Below, piece by piece: positions 9,432 through 18,851 of a stretch of 64,000 nucleotides of DNA (the stretch's first letter is position 1; each line of letters begins with the position of its first letter). Below the pieces are notes generated by a model, which saw only the letters and a program-made list of their open reading frames with translations, was not told the origin of the DNA and did no database searches. The stretch comes from UBA4465 sp002292365. Lineage in GTDB: Bacteria > Bacteroidota > Bacteroidia > Cytophagales > Cyclobacteriaceae. The translations under genes were made by a program, and so were the position numbers. Location of the stretch: NCBI GenBank assembly GCA_943788615.1, contig CALSQY010000001.1, forward strand, positions 496,001 through 560,000. The letters are read 5' to 3'.

Positions 9432-10184
9432 ATGCGCTTTTTTCTAGAGATTAGCTATGATGGGTCAAAGTACCATGGTTGGCAATACCAGCCCAATGCG
9501 ATTTCGATTCAAGAAACCATTGAAAAAGCCCTAGGTGATTTGTTAGGAGTAAAAACTCCTATAGTGGGGAGTGGCCGTACCGATGCAGGTGTTCATGCCT
9601 CTTGTCAAATTGCACATTTCGATGCTGAAAATATTGATAATGAACGACTTCAGTTTAAACTAAATTCTTACTTACCCCAAGATATAGCGATTCGTAAGAT
9701 TCATTCAGTTACCCAAGAGGCCCATGCTCGGTTTGATGCGCTATCTAGGAGCTATACCTATCACATGCATCTCAATAAAAATCCTTTTAAAGTCGGGACT
9801 TCTCATTATTTGCATGCGCCTGTCGCCTTAAGTAGCATTTCAGCGGCTTGTGCTGTTCTTGTAAATTGGACGGATTTTGAAGCGATGAGTAAGGTAAATA
9901 CGGACGTTAACCATTTTAATTGCCACATACTCAAAGCAGAATGGAGGGAAGTTGAGGAGGGCTATGTATTTTTGATTCAATCCAATCGTTTTTTAAGGGG
10001 GATGGTGCGAGCTTTGGTGGGGACCTTGCTTGAGGTGGGAACTAAAAAAATAACGATTGACCGTTTTAGTGAGATCTTAGCCGCAAAGAAAAGGGCTCAT
10101 GCAGGAGTCACCGTTCCTGCTCCAGGTCTATTTTTATCAAAAGTTGAATATCCAAGAGATATTTATTTAAATTTAGATACGTGA
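9432..10184 (+). CDS. truA: tRNA pseudouridine synthase A
   Basis: TruA converts uridine to pseudouridine at positions 38-40 of the tRNA anticodon stem. At 250 aa it has the normal length. Seen: the N-terminal ISYDGSKYHGWQYQ, the catalytic GSGRTDAGVHA near residue 46 with the essential Asp, and FLRGMVRALVGTLLEVG near 187. The next gene starts inside its stop codon (GTGA overlap), so the ABC transporter is probably translationally coupled. Confidence 0.97.
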   Translation: MRFFLEISYDGSKYHGWQYQPNAISIQETIEKALGDLLGVKTPIVGSGRTDAGVHASCQIAHFDAENIDNERLQFKLNSYLPQDIAIRKIHSVTQEAHARFDALSRSYTYHMHLNKNPFKVGTSHYLHAPVALSSISAACAVLVNWTDFEAMSKVNTDVNHFNCHILKAEWREVEEGYVFLIQSNRFLRGMVRALVGTLLEVGTKKITIDRFSEILAAKKRAHAGVTVPAPGLFLSKVEYPRDIYLNLDT

Positions 10185-11947
10185 ATCAAGAGGCCATTCA
10201 AGCAAAAAAAATAATAGATTCAAAAGTTCTTAAAAAGCTTTTTGCTTTTGCTAAGCCTTATTTGTATCAGTTTTGGATACTGGTCTTTTTGACCGTTTCT
10301 ATGGCTGCCATTGTACCCTTGAGACCTTATATTATTAGAATCATCATTGACAATCAAATTGCTTTAGGAGATTATGAGGGTTTAATTTATATGATAGTAT
10401 TGCTTTTGGGTTTATTGTTGCTTCAATCCATAGTCCAATACTTACACACTTTTCTTTCGGGTGTCTTAGGACAATATGTAATTAAGGATATTCGAATTAA
10501 ACTGTTCAGACATGTTCAGTCACTGAGGTTGAAGTTTTTTGATCAAACCCCCATAGGGAGATTGGTAACACGAAATGTTTCAGATATTGAGACCCTTGCG
10601 GAAGTATTTAGTCAAGGGGTAGCCGCCATCATTGGAGATTTATTACAGCTTCTGGTCATCTTTGGTTTTATGCTTTATATTGATTGGGAATTGGCTTTGA
10701 TCAGTCTTTCGACATTGCCCGTTTTAATTTTAGCCACGTATATCTTTAAAGAGCGGGTCAAAGTTTCATTCAATACCGTACGCACTGCAGTGAGCAATCT
10801 CAATACTTTCGTACAGGAGCATATTACGGGTATGAACATCGTGCAAATATTCAACAGTGAGTCAACAGAGCTTAAAAAGTTTAAAGAAATAAACAAAGAA
10901 CATCGTATGGCAAACATTAAATCAGTGATGTACTATTCGATTTATTTCCCTGTCGCAGAGATCGTTCAAGCTTCTGGTATTGGATTGGTGGTTTGGTTTG
11001 GTGCAGGAGGTGTAATTCAAGAACGGATTGAGGTGGGCGTTTTGATAGCATTCATTATGTACATTCAAATGTTTTTTAGGCCGATCAGAATGATAGCTGA
11101 TCGATTCAACACCTTACAAATGGGCATTGTTTGTGCGACGCGAATAATGGATTTGCTAGACAATAAAGAAACGACATCCAATATAGGTATTTTAGCATTA
11201 GAGGCACTCAAGGGGGCGGTGAAATTTGAGCAGGTTTGGTTCGCCTACAATGAAGAGGACTGGATTCTTAAAAACATTTCATTTGAGGTGAAATCTGGTA
11301 AAACTTTAGCTTTAGTGGGGGCCACTGGGGCTGGGAAAAGCTCCATTGTAAATTTACTCAACAGATTTTATGAAATTAATAAAGGTCATATTTACCTAGA
11401 CGGTCAGGAAATAGAGAATTATGAGCTTTCTTTTTTACGAAAGAATATTGCGGTGGTTTTGCAAGATGTATTTTTATTTTCAGATTCTATTTTCAACAAC
11501 ATTACCCTCAAGAATCCAAAGATCTCCCGTGAGCAAGTGTATCAAGCTGCTGATTTGGTAGGTGCCAGTACTTTTATTGAGCGGTTACCTGGGGGTTATG
11601 ATTATGATGTAATGGAACGCGGAGCTACTTTGTCTGTGGGTCAAAGGCAGTTGATTTCTTTTGTGAGAGCTTTGGTATATGATCCTAAAATCATCATTTT
11701 AGATGAAGCGACCTCTTCGGTTGATTCGGATACAGAATTTTTAATTCAAGGGGCCATAAGTAAGTTAATGAAGGGTAGAACTGCCATTGTTGTGGCTCAC
11801 AGGTTGTCTACTATCCAAAATGCAGACAACATCATGGTGCTGGATAGAGGAGAGATCAAAGAGCAAGGAACCCATGATGACCTATTAAGTAGAGAAGGCT
11901 ATTATGCCAAACTGCATGAGATGCAATTTAAAGAGGTGATCCTGTGA
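10181..11947 (+). CDS. mdlB: ABC exporter half-transporter, MdlB-like subunit
   Basis: A 588-aa fused membrane/ATPase half-transporter: six hydrophobic segments (about 25-310), then an ATP-binding domain with Walker A GATGAGKSS near 380, signature LSVGQRQL near 483, Walker B ILDEATSSVDS near 506 and H-loop VAHRLST. The signature has V in place of the second G, as in E. coli MdlB. The partner at 12489-14279 has Asp for the catalytic Glu, as in MdlA. Together they match a heterodimeric exporter with one degenerate ATP site. It starts with GTG overlapping the truA stop. The substrate is unknown; the gene symbol is by resemblance. Confidence 0.85.
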   Translation: MNQEAIQAKKIIDSKVLKKLFAFAKPYLYQFWILVFLTVSMAAIVPLRPYIIRIIIDNQIALGDYEGLIYMIVLLLGLLLLQSIVQYLHTFLSGVLGQYVIKDIRIKLFRHVQSLRLKFFDQTPIGRLVTRNVSDIETLAEVFSQGVAAIIGDLLQLLVIFGFMLYIDWELALISLSTLPVLILATYIFKERVKVSFNTVRTAVSNLNTFVQEHITGMNIVQIFNSESTELKKFKEINKEHRMANIKSVMYYSIYFPVAEIVQASGIGLVVWFGAGGVIQERIEVGVLIAFIMYIQMFFRPIRMIADRFNTLQMGIVCATRIMDLLDNKETTSNIGILALEALKGAVKFEQVWFAYNEEDWILKNISFEVKSGKTLALVGATGAGKSSIVNLLNRFYEINKGHIYLDGQEIENYELSFLRKNIAVVLQDVFLFSDSIFNNITLKNPKISREQVYQAADLVGASTFIERLPGGYDYDVMERGATLSVGQRQLISFVRALVYDPKIIILDEATSSVDSDTEFLIQGAISKLMKGRTAIVVAHRLSTIQNADNIMVLDRGEIKEQGTHDDLLSREGYYAKLHEMQFKEVIL

Positions 11948-12492
11948 AGTGGACCTCAAAAAATACCTATGCGGTTATCATCTTTTTTTCAATACTGATC
12001 ATGACCTTTTGCGTTCATTACGTTTACACTTTTTTGGGTGGATACCAGGAGGTTGTAGTTTATCATTTAGGAGCGGACCACCGTTTGGTAGTTGGGCGAT
12101 CTTTTTCAGGACGTCAAACCTCAAAGACTATTGAGGAATATTACACAGAAAGTCGTGCGATGGTTTTGGACAGTACTTTGAAGGGGACGTTGACTATAGT
12201 CAGTTTTGAAGATCCCAAATTGAATGAGGGCGAAGTGAGTCTTTTTATAGGGGTTATTCTGATTGAAGAAAGTGTAAAGGTGCCTATGGATTATGAACTC
12301 AAAGAATTTGATTGCAATCAAAAGTTGGTCGCTTTTTTAAGTATGCATCCCATGGTGATGCCTAATGCGATAGAGGTAGAGCTAAAATTAAAACAAAAAG
12401 CAGATAGTCTAAATATTGAATTAAGCAATTTTATTTTTGAAATGTATTATTCGGATAATTCTAAGATTATCGAAGCGTGGTCAAAAAATTAG
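11944..12492 (+). CDS. Membrane-anchored protein of unknown function between the ABC subunits
   Basis: An 182-aa protein with one N-terminal membrane helix (about residues 8-32) and a soluble domain predicted outside the membrane. It contains YHLGADHRLVVGR and alternating hydrophobic strands. I do not recognise the family. The GTG start overlaps the stop of the MdlB-like gene by 4 bases (GTGA), so translation is coupled. Its 3' end overlaps the convergent MdlA-like gene by 4 bases. Sitting exactly between the two exporter halves, it may act with the transporter; that is inference. Confidence 0.7.
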   Translation: MKWTSKNTYAVIIFFSILIMTFCVHYVYTFLGGYQEVVVYHLGADHRLVVGRSFSGRQTSKTIEEYYTESRAMVLDSTLKGTLTIVSFEDPKLNEGEVSLFIGVILIEESVKVPMDYELKEFDCNQKLVAFLSMHPMVMPNAIEVELKLKQKADSLNIELSNFIFEMYYSDNSKIIEAWSKN

Positions 12493-14279
12493 GTTGGATT
12501 TTCTTTATCCTGAGCCAATTGCTGCTCATAGATGCCTTTGTAGGCCCCATTGTTTGCTAATAGATTCTCATGGGAACCTTGTTCAATAATGGAACCATCT
12601 AGGAGTACAATGATCTTACTGGCTAACTTTGCCGAGGATACCCGATGAGAAATAATTAATGAAGTACGTCCTTTCATGATTTTTGCCATCGCTTCAAGAA
12701 TTGTATTTTCGGTCTTAGTATCCACGGCGGACAGGGCATCATCTAAAATGAGTATTTTGGGTTCTCTTGCTACCGCACGAGCAATAGATACACGCTGTTT
12801 TTGGCCTCCTGATAAGGTGATGCCTCTTTCTCCTACTCGTGTATCAAATCCGTTAGGTAAATCAACAATGTTATTGAGTAAATCTGCGTCCTTAGCCGCT
12901 TGAATGATTTTTTCTTCATTCATGTCCGGATTACCAAAAGCGATATTATTTCGAATACTATCAGAAAATAAAAACACGTCTTGTGGTACAAAGCCGATTT
13001 GTGATCTTAAGCAAGAAAGATTATATTTCTGAATGAATTGTCCATCTATTTTTAAGGACCCAGAAGAAATATCATACATTCGACAAATTAAGTTGGCGAG
13101 GGTACTTTTTCCAGCGCCCATATTGCCGATGATGGCCACAGATTCTCCTTGATTAATCTTGAATGAAATATTTTTCAACGCATGAATACCTGAATCGGGA
13201 TAAACAAAATTCACCTTTTCAAATTCAATAGTTCCTGTTAAATTTTTTTCTAAATTTTCAGTAGAAATTATATCCGTCTTGGTTTGGAGAAATTCATTAA
13301 TTCTCTTTTGAGAAGCGGCCGCTTGTTGGATGATACTGGTAATCCAACCCAGTGCGGCTACGGGCCAGGTTAATAAGTTCACATAAATAACAAACTCAGC
13401 AATCACGCCGGTACTGATACTTCCATTAAAAACCTCAACGCCTCCAATATAAATAGTGAGAATAACACTCAGTCCAATAAGAGACATGATAAGGGGAAAG
13501 AAAACTGCTTGAACAAAAGCGAGTTTTAAGGATTTATTTTTATAGTCCGTACTTTCTTTTTCAAATTGAAGGTTGATGTCTTCCTCTCGATCGAAAGCTT
13601 TTATGACTCGAATGCCAGAAAAGGCTTCTTGAACGAACGTTGATAAATTAGATAAGCTTTCTTGAATTTTTTCTGAACGCTTATGAATGATGTTATTGAC
13701 CAGATAAATACTGAGAGAGAGTATAGGAAGCGGAAGTAAGGAATAAATAGTTAGTTTAAAATTAATAGAAAACATAAAAGGGATGACCATTAGGAACAAG
13801 GTGAGTAAGGTAATCCCATACATGATGGCGGGTCCGAAATACATGCGAACCTTACTGACATCTTCGGATATTCGGTTCATTAAATCCCCCGTATTGTTTT
13901 TTCTGTAAAAGCTTAAGGGTAAACTTTGATAATGCTCAAAAATTTCATTTTTTAAATCATATTCAATGATTCGAGACATCACGATAATAGTTTGCCTCAT
14001 GAAAAACATAAAAATGCCTCTCAAAAGTGCAGAGATCAATATTAATATACCCAATACCCAAATAGATTTTGCAAATAATGCATAAGCATTGGTTTGAAGA
14101 TCAAAACCATCAAAGAGTTTAAAAAGCTCATAATTACCTTTCAATAGGTCAAATGAATACCTTACCAAAACTGCAGGTATGATGGAAAAATAATTGGCGA
14201 TGATGATAAATAGTGTACCCAATATAAGGTGATACTTATATTTAAATAGGTATTTATTCAAATAGGCTAAATCATGCAC
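12489..14279 (-). CDS. mdlA: ABC exporter half-transporter, MdlA-like subunit
   Basis: A 596-aa half-transporter with six membrane segments (about 20-310) and an ATPase domain: Walker A GNMGAGKSTL near 383, canonical signature LSGGQKQR near 486, and Walker B LILDDALSAVDT near 511. Asp replaces the catalytic Glu after Walker B, the hallmark of the degenerate-site subunit in heterodimeric exporters (MdlA, TM287). It complements the MdlB-like protein, which has the Glu but a weakened signature. The start is GTG at 14279; an ATG nearby is out of frame. The two subunits are convergent rather than in one operon, so they need separate promoters. Confidence 0.85.
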   Translation of the reverse strand: MHDLAYLNKYLFKYKYHLILGTLFIIIANYFSIIPAVLVRYSFDLLKGNYELFKLFDGFDLQTNAYALFAKSIWVLGILILISALLRGIFMFFMRQTIIVMSRIIEYDLKNEIFEHYQSLPLSFYRKNNTGDLMNRISEDVSKVRMYFGPAIMYGITLLTLFLMVIPFMFSINFKLTIYSLLPLPILSLSIYLVNNIIHKRSEKIQESLSNLSTFVQEAFSGIRVIKAFDREEDINLQFEKESTDYKNKSLKLAFVQAVFFPLIMSLIGLSVILTIYIGGVEVFNGSISTGVIAEFVIYVNLLTWPVAALGWITSIIQQAAASQKRINEFLQTKTDIISTENLEKNLTGTIEFEKVNFVYPDSGIHALKNISFKINQGESVAIIGNMGAGKSTLANLICRMYDISSGSLKIDGQFIQKYNLSCLRSQIGFVPQDVFLFSDSIRNNIAFGNPDMNEEKIIQAAKDADLLNNIVDLPNGFDTRVGERGITLSGGQKQRVSIARAVAREPKILILDDALSAVDTKTENTILEAMAKIMKGRTSLIISHRVSSAKLASKIIVLLDGSIIEQGSHENLLANNGAYKGIYEQQLAQDKENPT

Positions 14280-14398
14280 AGGTTATAAAAGGATTGAAAT
14301 TCTGAGTGATAATTTGATATAAACAAGGTATTTTTGACTTTTTATTTATTGTTCTGACTTAAAATGATAGTAAAGTTAGATTAGAATTTCTTTTAAAA

Positions 14399-15502
14399 AT
14401 GGGAAAAGACTCCATTCAGCTGAAAAGTCAAACAATTTTAGATAAAATGTCGGACACGTCACATGAACAACTCATTTTTTGCAGTGATCATGTGCTTGGA
14501 TTGAAAGCAATTATTTCTATTCACAACACGGTGCTTGGCCCTGCCATGGGAGGGACACGTATGTGGAATTATACCTCAGAGGAAGCTGCCATACAAGATG
14601 CTTTAAGGTTGTCCAGAGGGATGACTTTTAAAAATTCGATTGCCGGATTAAATATTGGGGGTGGTAAAGCAGTAATCATCGGAGATGCTAAAAAAATTAA
14701 AGGCGAAAAACTGATGCGTCGATTTGGGAAGTTTGTCAATGGTTTGGGGGGGCAATATTGGACGGCTGAAGATGTCAATATGACCATGCAGGACATGGAA
14801 TATATCCGCATGGAGACGCCTTATGTAGCAGGTCTTCCAGAAAAAATGGGTGGATCCGGAGACCCTAGTCCCATAACTGCATATGGTGTTTTTTGTGGGA
14901 TGAAGGCTTGTGCTAAAGTAGTTTATGGAACAGATACCCTGGCAGGCAAAAAAATATTGGTCCAAGGTTTGGGAAATGTAGGTTCCTATTTAATTGAACT
15001 ACTGGTGAAGGAACGAGCACTTATTTTGGTTTCAGACATTTTTGAAGATAAGATCAAAAGGATAACAGAACGTTTTAAGGTTACTGTGGTGGCGGCGGAT
15101 GAAGTGTATCGTGCAGACATAGATATTTATGCACCTTGTGCTTTGGGAGCTACGATTAACAGTCAGACCATACCTAAGATGAAGTGTAAAATTATTGCAG
15201 GAGGTGCTAACAATCAATTGGAGGATGAAGCTTTACATGCAAAAATGCTTCAGGATCAAGGCATACTTTATGGTCCAGATTTTCTCATTAACTCAGGCGG
15301 TATCATTAATGTTTATTTTGAACAGCAAGGGAATTACCATCGGTCTAAAGTTTTAGAAAAGGCGGAAGATATCTATAAAATGACTACTGATGTGATTAAT
15401 TTTGCTTCAGTAAATAATATTACGACGCATCAATCTGCCTTGAATATAGCAGCGAAGCGTATCGAAGATTTTAGTAGGCTCAAATCACCTACTTTTAAAT
15501 AG
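14399..15502 (+). CDS. Leucine/valine-type amino-acid dehydrogenase (Glu/Leu/Phe/Val family)
   Basis: NAD-dependent amino-acid dehydrogenase, 367 aa, probably converting branched-chain amino acids to 2-oxoacids plus ammonia. Seen: PAMGGTRMW near residue 44, the glycine-rich FKNSIAGLNIGGGKAVI around 78-95 with the catalytic lysines, TAEDVNM near 122 and the Rossmann motif GLGNVGSYL near 190. The size and the GGGKAVI segment fit leucine dehydrogenase rather than the larger glutamate dehydrogenases, but Leu, Val and Phe specificity cannot be separated by eye. nusB follows 16 bases downstream and may be co-transcribed. Confidence 0.9.
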   Translation: MGKDSIQLKSQTILDKMSDTSHEQLIFCSDHVLGLKAIISIHNTVLGPAMGGTRMWNYTSEEAAIQDALRLSRGMTFKNSIAGLNIGGGKAVIIGDAKKIKGEKLMRRFGKFVNGLGGQYWTAEDVNMTMQDMEYIRMETPYVAGLPEKMGGSGDPSPITAYGVFCGMKACAKVVYGTDTLAGKKILVQGLGNVGSYLIELLVKERALILVSDIFEDKIKRITERFKVTVVAADEVYRADIDIYAPCALGATINSQTIPKMKCKIIAGGANNQLEDEALHAKMLQDQGILYGPDFLINSGGIINVYFEQQGNYHRSKVLEKAEDIYKMTTDVINFASVNNITTHQSALNIAAKRIEDFSRLKSPTFK

Positions 15503-15518
15503 ATTAAAGTTCTTTAAA

Positions 15519-16682
15519 ATGTTAAATAGGAGGGTTTTAAGAGTGAAGGCCATGCAGTCTTTGTATAGCTATTTCTTAATGAAAGCATCTGTATGTGATT
15601 TAATTGAAGAAGAGTTGGTTGCAAAATACTCTTTAGACCCTGCGCTGCATGATTTTTCGGATTGCGAGTTATTTGAGGCTAAACAAAATTTAATTAAAAT
15701 CTGTTTTAGAAATAGGTTTTTAGATGAATCTTCGCATACGATGGTAGCACTGGATGAGGAAGATCTTCAAGAAGTTGAAAATAGCTATCTAAAATATGAA
15801 AACCTGATTACGAAAGAGGTAAAAAGCATTAGACAGAACATGATGGCCGAGCGTGCTCGACTTAAAAAATTATATCTAAAAATACTTTTGCTACCTGTCT
15901 CATTTGCCTTTGTGGATAAGCAGGAACAGGATAAAATAAAAAGTAGTCCTGCTAGGTCAGCTTCGAGTGGAAATTTATCTAGTAACGTGTTGATTGCGAA
16001 GATCAAAGAAGATTCTAACTTGTACGAAGCGGTAAAAAAAGGAGAAGTTGACTGGGAAGCGGAAAGTGATGTTGTAGTGCAGTGGTACAAAGATGTTTTG
16101 AGAGTAGATGAATTCATGATACGCTTTCAGGAACTCAAAGAGCCCACACAAGAACAGCAACTAGAATGTGTACAATACCTTTATAAAAAAGTCATCTTTA
16201 AAAGTGAGATTATTGGGGCCTATTTTGATCAAAATGACTTGAGATGGAATGAAAATAAATCCATCATTAGGAGTATGGTTCTCAAAACATTGAAGTATTT
16301 TAATTTTGAAAACCCACTGGAATTGCAGCCATTGAGCCACAACGAAGATGAAGATTTTGAATATTTTGAAACTTTATTTTCCGAAACGATGAGGCGCGAA
16401 TATGAGTTGGAAATGATCATTTCTAAAAGAGCGAAAAATTGGGATGCCTCTCGAATGGCCATGACTGACTTGGTAATTTTGAAAATGGCTTTGGCAGAAA
16501 TGATGACCTTTCCGAGCATTCCGATTAAGGTGACCATCAATGAATATATTGAGATTTCCAAAAATTACAGTACGCCAAGAAGTAAACAATTTGTGAATGG
16601 AATTTTGGATGTTTTGGCAAACGAGTTATCTTCGGAGGGTGTTATTAAAAAAAGTGGCAGAGGTTTAATAGATAATAAATAA
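15519..16682 (+). CDS. nusB: Transcription antitermination factor NusB, long Bacteroidota form
   Basis: A 387-aa protein beginning MLNRRVLRVKAMQSLYSYF, the NusB helix-1 motif (R..R..A.Q.LY). The C-terminal 120 residues are the NusB fold proper, with MAMTDLVILKMALAEMM and the closing PIKVTINEYIEISKNYS...KQFVNGILD. Bacteroidota NusB carries an inserted middle region and is more than twice the E. coli length, as here. NusB with NusE/S10 binds boxA RNA and supports rRNA antitermination. It heads the cluster ytxH-DUF1573-yajC-ybbR-coaE. Confidence 0.93.
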   Translation: MLNRRVLRVKAMQSLYSYFLMKASVCDLIEEELVAKYSLDPALHDFSDCELFEAKQNLIKICFRNRFLDESSHTMVALDEEDLQEVENSYLKYENLITKEVKSIRQNMMAERARLKKLYLKILLLPVSFAFVDKQEQDKIKSSPARSASSGNLSSNVLIAKIKEDSNLYEAVKKGEVDWEAESDVVVQWYKDVLRVDEFMIRFQELKEPTQEQQLECVQYLYKKVIFKSEIIGAYFDQNDLRWNENKSIIRSMVLKTLKYFNFENPLELQPLSHNEDEDFEYFETLFSETMRREYELEMIISKRAKNWDASRMAMTDLVILKMALAEMMTFPSIPIKVTINEYIEISKNYSTPRSKQFVNGILDVLANELSSEGVIKKSGRGLIDNK

Positions 16683-16689
16683 AAAAATC

Positions 16690-16992
16690 ATGAGTAAAAA
16701 TTCAGGGAATTCATTTTTTGCCTTTCTATTTGGTATTTTTGCTGGAGGCATTTTGGGGCTTTTGTATGCTCCTGAGAAAGGAACACATACACGCGATCGG
16801 CTATCATTTTTGCTAGATAAGTATAAAAAAAGAGTGGAGGAGTTAATGGAAGAGCTGGTAGAAGGCAAAAATTTAAAAGACAATAAGGCCAAGTCAGAAG
16901 GAAAAAAAATCATCGATGATACCAAAAAAAAAGCCGAAGAGTTGCTTGATGATGTGAATGGTTTAATTAATCAGATAAAAAAATCAGATTGA
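16690..16992 (+). CDS. YtxH-domain small membrane protein
   Basis: A 100-aa protein with one N-terminal glycine-rich membrane helix (about residues 8-28, FLFGIFAGGILGLLYAPEKG) followed by a charged, lysine-rich helical tail. The GxxxGxLYAPxxG pattern is the YtxH signature. YtxH proteins are linked to general stress in other phyla, with no known biochemical activity. It starts 7 bases after the nusB stop. Confidence 0.85.
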   Translation: MSKNSGNSFFAFLFGIFAGGILGLLYAPEKGTHTRDRLSFLLDKYKKRVEELMEELVEGKNLKDNKAKSEGKKIIDDTKKKAEELLDDVNGLINQIKKSD

Positions 16993-17031
16993 TTAAATAA
17001 CAAAAGAGCTATATTAAGACGCTATTTTCTT

Positions 17032-17039
17032 TAAATTTG
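17032..17039 (+). promoter_or_regulatory. Bacteroidota -7 promoter element upstream of DUF1573 gene
   Basis: TAAATTTG matches the TAnnTTTG -7 consensus of the Bacteroidota housekeeping sigma factor and lies 19 bases before the start codon at 17059. No convincing -33 TTTG is seen, so it is a moderate call. It would let the DUF1573-yajC-ybbR-coaE part of the cluster be transcribed separately. Confidence 0.5.
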
Positions 17040-17058
17040 AATAAAATTTTAATACAAA

Positions 17059-17578
17059 ATGAAACAGATAACTAAAATTACATTGATATTAAGCCTAGCA
17101 TTGATAGGCTTCAGTTGTTCGAATAAAGAATTGGAATCACGCCTAGCTAAATTAGAAGGTAAGATGGCCCAATTAGAGACTAAAAACGGAGTAAGAACTA
17201 CTCCAGCGGCACCGACGTCAGCCCAAGTGCCGGACGTAAAGCCAGATGGTCCACTTCCGACGTTCAAATTTTCAGAAGAAAGTTTTGACTTTGGTACGAT
17301 TACAGAAGGAGACGTAGTAGATCATGTTTTTTCATTCGTGAATGACGGGCGATGCTCCTTTAATCATCAGCAGTGCCACTGCATCTTGTGGATGTACCGT
17401 GCCTGTATGGCCTAAGGCACCTATTGCTCCTGGCGAAGAAGCAGAGATTAAGGTGCAGTTTAACAGTCGAAGTAAGCCAGGTGTTCAGAACAAGACGGTA
17501 ACCGTTACGGCCAACACTTATCCTAAGGTGACCCGCTTGAAAATTAAAGCAAATGTGAACAAGGCAAATCCATCATAA
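17059..17578 (+). pseudogene. DUF1573 lipoprotein with one frameshift
   Basis: The first 95 codons give a lipoprotein (MKQITKITLILSLALIGFSC), a short coiled coil (ELESRLAKLEGKMAQLE) and the start of a DUF1573 domain (FDFGTITEGDVVDHVFSF). The frame then breaks at about 17344, and the domain resumes in another frame as TGDAPLIISSATASCGCTVP...PGEEAEIKVQFNS. Removing one G at 17344 restores VN-TGDAPLIISS and a single protein of about 172 aa. Only one shift exists and there is no nonsense codon, so a sequence error is at least as likely as true inactivation. DUF1573 domains are beta-sandwiches of unknown role, typical of this cluster in Bacteroidota. Confidence 0.85.
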
Positions 17579-17584
17579 GTCGTT

Positions 17585-17893
17585 ATGTTGGAAATCATAT
17601 TTTTACAGGCATCAGGAAATAACTATTCCCAATTCATCATGCTGGGAGGCATGGTCGCTATATTTTACTTCTTTTTTATTCGTCCACAGCAAAAAAAGCA
17701 AAAGGACACCAAAAAATTTATTGAAGCGGTGAAAAAAGGAGATATGGTAGTGACGTTGGGGGGTATACATGGGAAAGTATTTTCGGTTGATGAGGCTACC
17801 ATTACCCTTGATGTAGATCGGGGGAATAAGTTGGTGGTTGAGAAATCATCTCTCTCATTAGATACCAGTGCTCAATACGTATCCAAGAAATAG
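17585..17893 (+). CDS. yajC: Preprotein translocase accessory subunit YajC
   Basis: A 102-aa protein with one membrane helix (about residues 18-36) ending in the diagnostic FFIRPQQKKQKD, then a small cytoplasmic domain with KKGDMVVTLGGIHGKV. YajC associates with SecDF in the inner membrane; the SecDF fusion is elsewhere in this window at 37.5-40.5 kb. It follows the DUF1573 gene by 6 bases and precedes the YbbR-like gene. Confidence 0.96.
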   Translation: MLEIIFLQASGNNYSQFIMLGGMVAIFYFFFIRPQQKKQKDTKKFIEAVKKGDMVVTLGGIHGKVFSVDEATITLDVDRGNKLVVEKSSLSLDTSAQYVSKK

Positions 17894-17908
17894 CTTAGGT
17901 ATGATTTG

Positions 17909-18851
17909 ATGATCAACTTTAGTAAGTTTACACATAATAACTGGAAGGTAGTATTGATCTCCATCACGGGGGCTGCTACCTTTTGGCTTTTTAGGGCACT
18001 GAATAAGTCACATAGTGCGCTCATCAGTTATCCGATTGAATTCGTTTTTAATGTAGACAGCACTGTAGTCATGAATCCGCTGCCAACTACGATTAAAATA
18101 GATGTAAGCAGTGGCGGCTGGAATTTATTCAGAAGGACGTTGATATTTAGTATTGACCCTATCCAGGTAGAACTAGATAATCCTTCCGAAGTCAATTTTC
18201 TGACCCAATCATTCTTGAGCCCAATTGTTGAAGATCAGCTAAAAGGGCTTACTATAAACTATATTGTTACAGATACTTTATTCCTTAGCATTGAACGAAA
18301 GATAACGAAGCGGATGATATTAAAGGTAGATAGCTTGAGCTTGCCCCTTGAAGAAGATTATCAGCTTATGTCTAATATAACCATTCAACCTGACCATGTT
18401 GTGTTGACCGGACCTAAATCTATTATTAACTCTTTTGAATCAGATTTCTACATTACCCTAGACGAGAATAATATCGATGAGGATTTTAATGGTAGGGTAG
18501 AAGTTCCCATAGTATTTGAAGACCTCATTCAATCTGATCCTAGTGAGGTCAATGTGAGTTTTGAGGTGGAGAAGTTTAAAAATGTTAAGATAGGGGTTCC
18601 AATTATCTTGCAGAATTTTCCTTCCAATCGAGTGACTACGCTGCTAGATTCTATAGTGAGATGTGACCTATAGGGTCAAGGAGTCTTTTAAAGAGGATTT
18701 TTCGTCAGAGGATTTTTATGTAGTCTTAGATTATGATTTTTTAAAAACAGATTCTTTGGGTGTACCTGTACTGATCAAGTATCCTGATACCTTGCGAACC
18801 GTGAGTATGGACTCCCAAAAAGTGAGATTTCGGTACGAAAATGAAGAATAG
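17909..18851 (+). pseudogene. YbbR/CdaR-like protein with one frameshift
   Basis: The frame from ATG 17909 encodes a short N-terminal membrane helix and YbbR-type beta domains. It goes out of frame at about 18662 (…DSIVR) and continues in the next frame as VTYRVKESFKEDFSS to a stop at 18851, giving about 313 aa. Dropping one base near 18662 rejoins the two parts. YbbR domains in Firmicutes regulate the diadenylate cyclase CdaA; the role in Bacteroidota is not established. The last 11 bases overlap the coaE start, so loss of frame could affect coupling to coaE. No nonsense codon is present, which suggests a sequence error. Confidence 0.8.
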
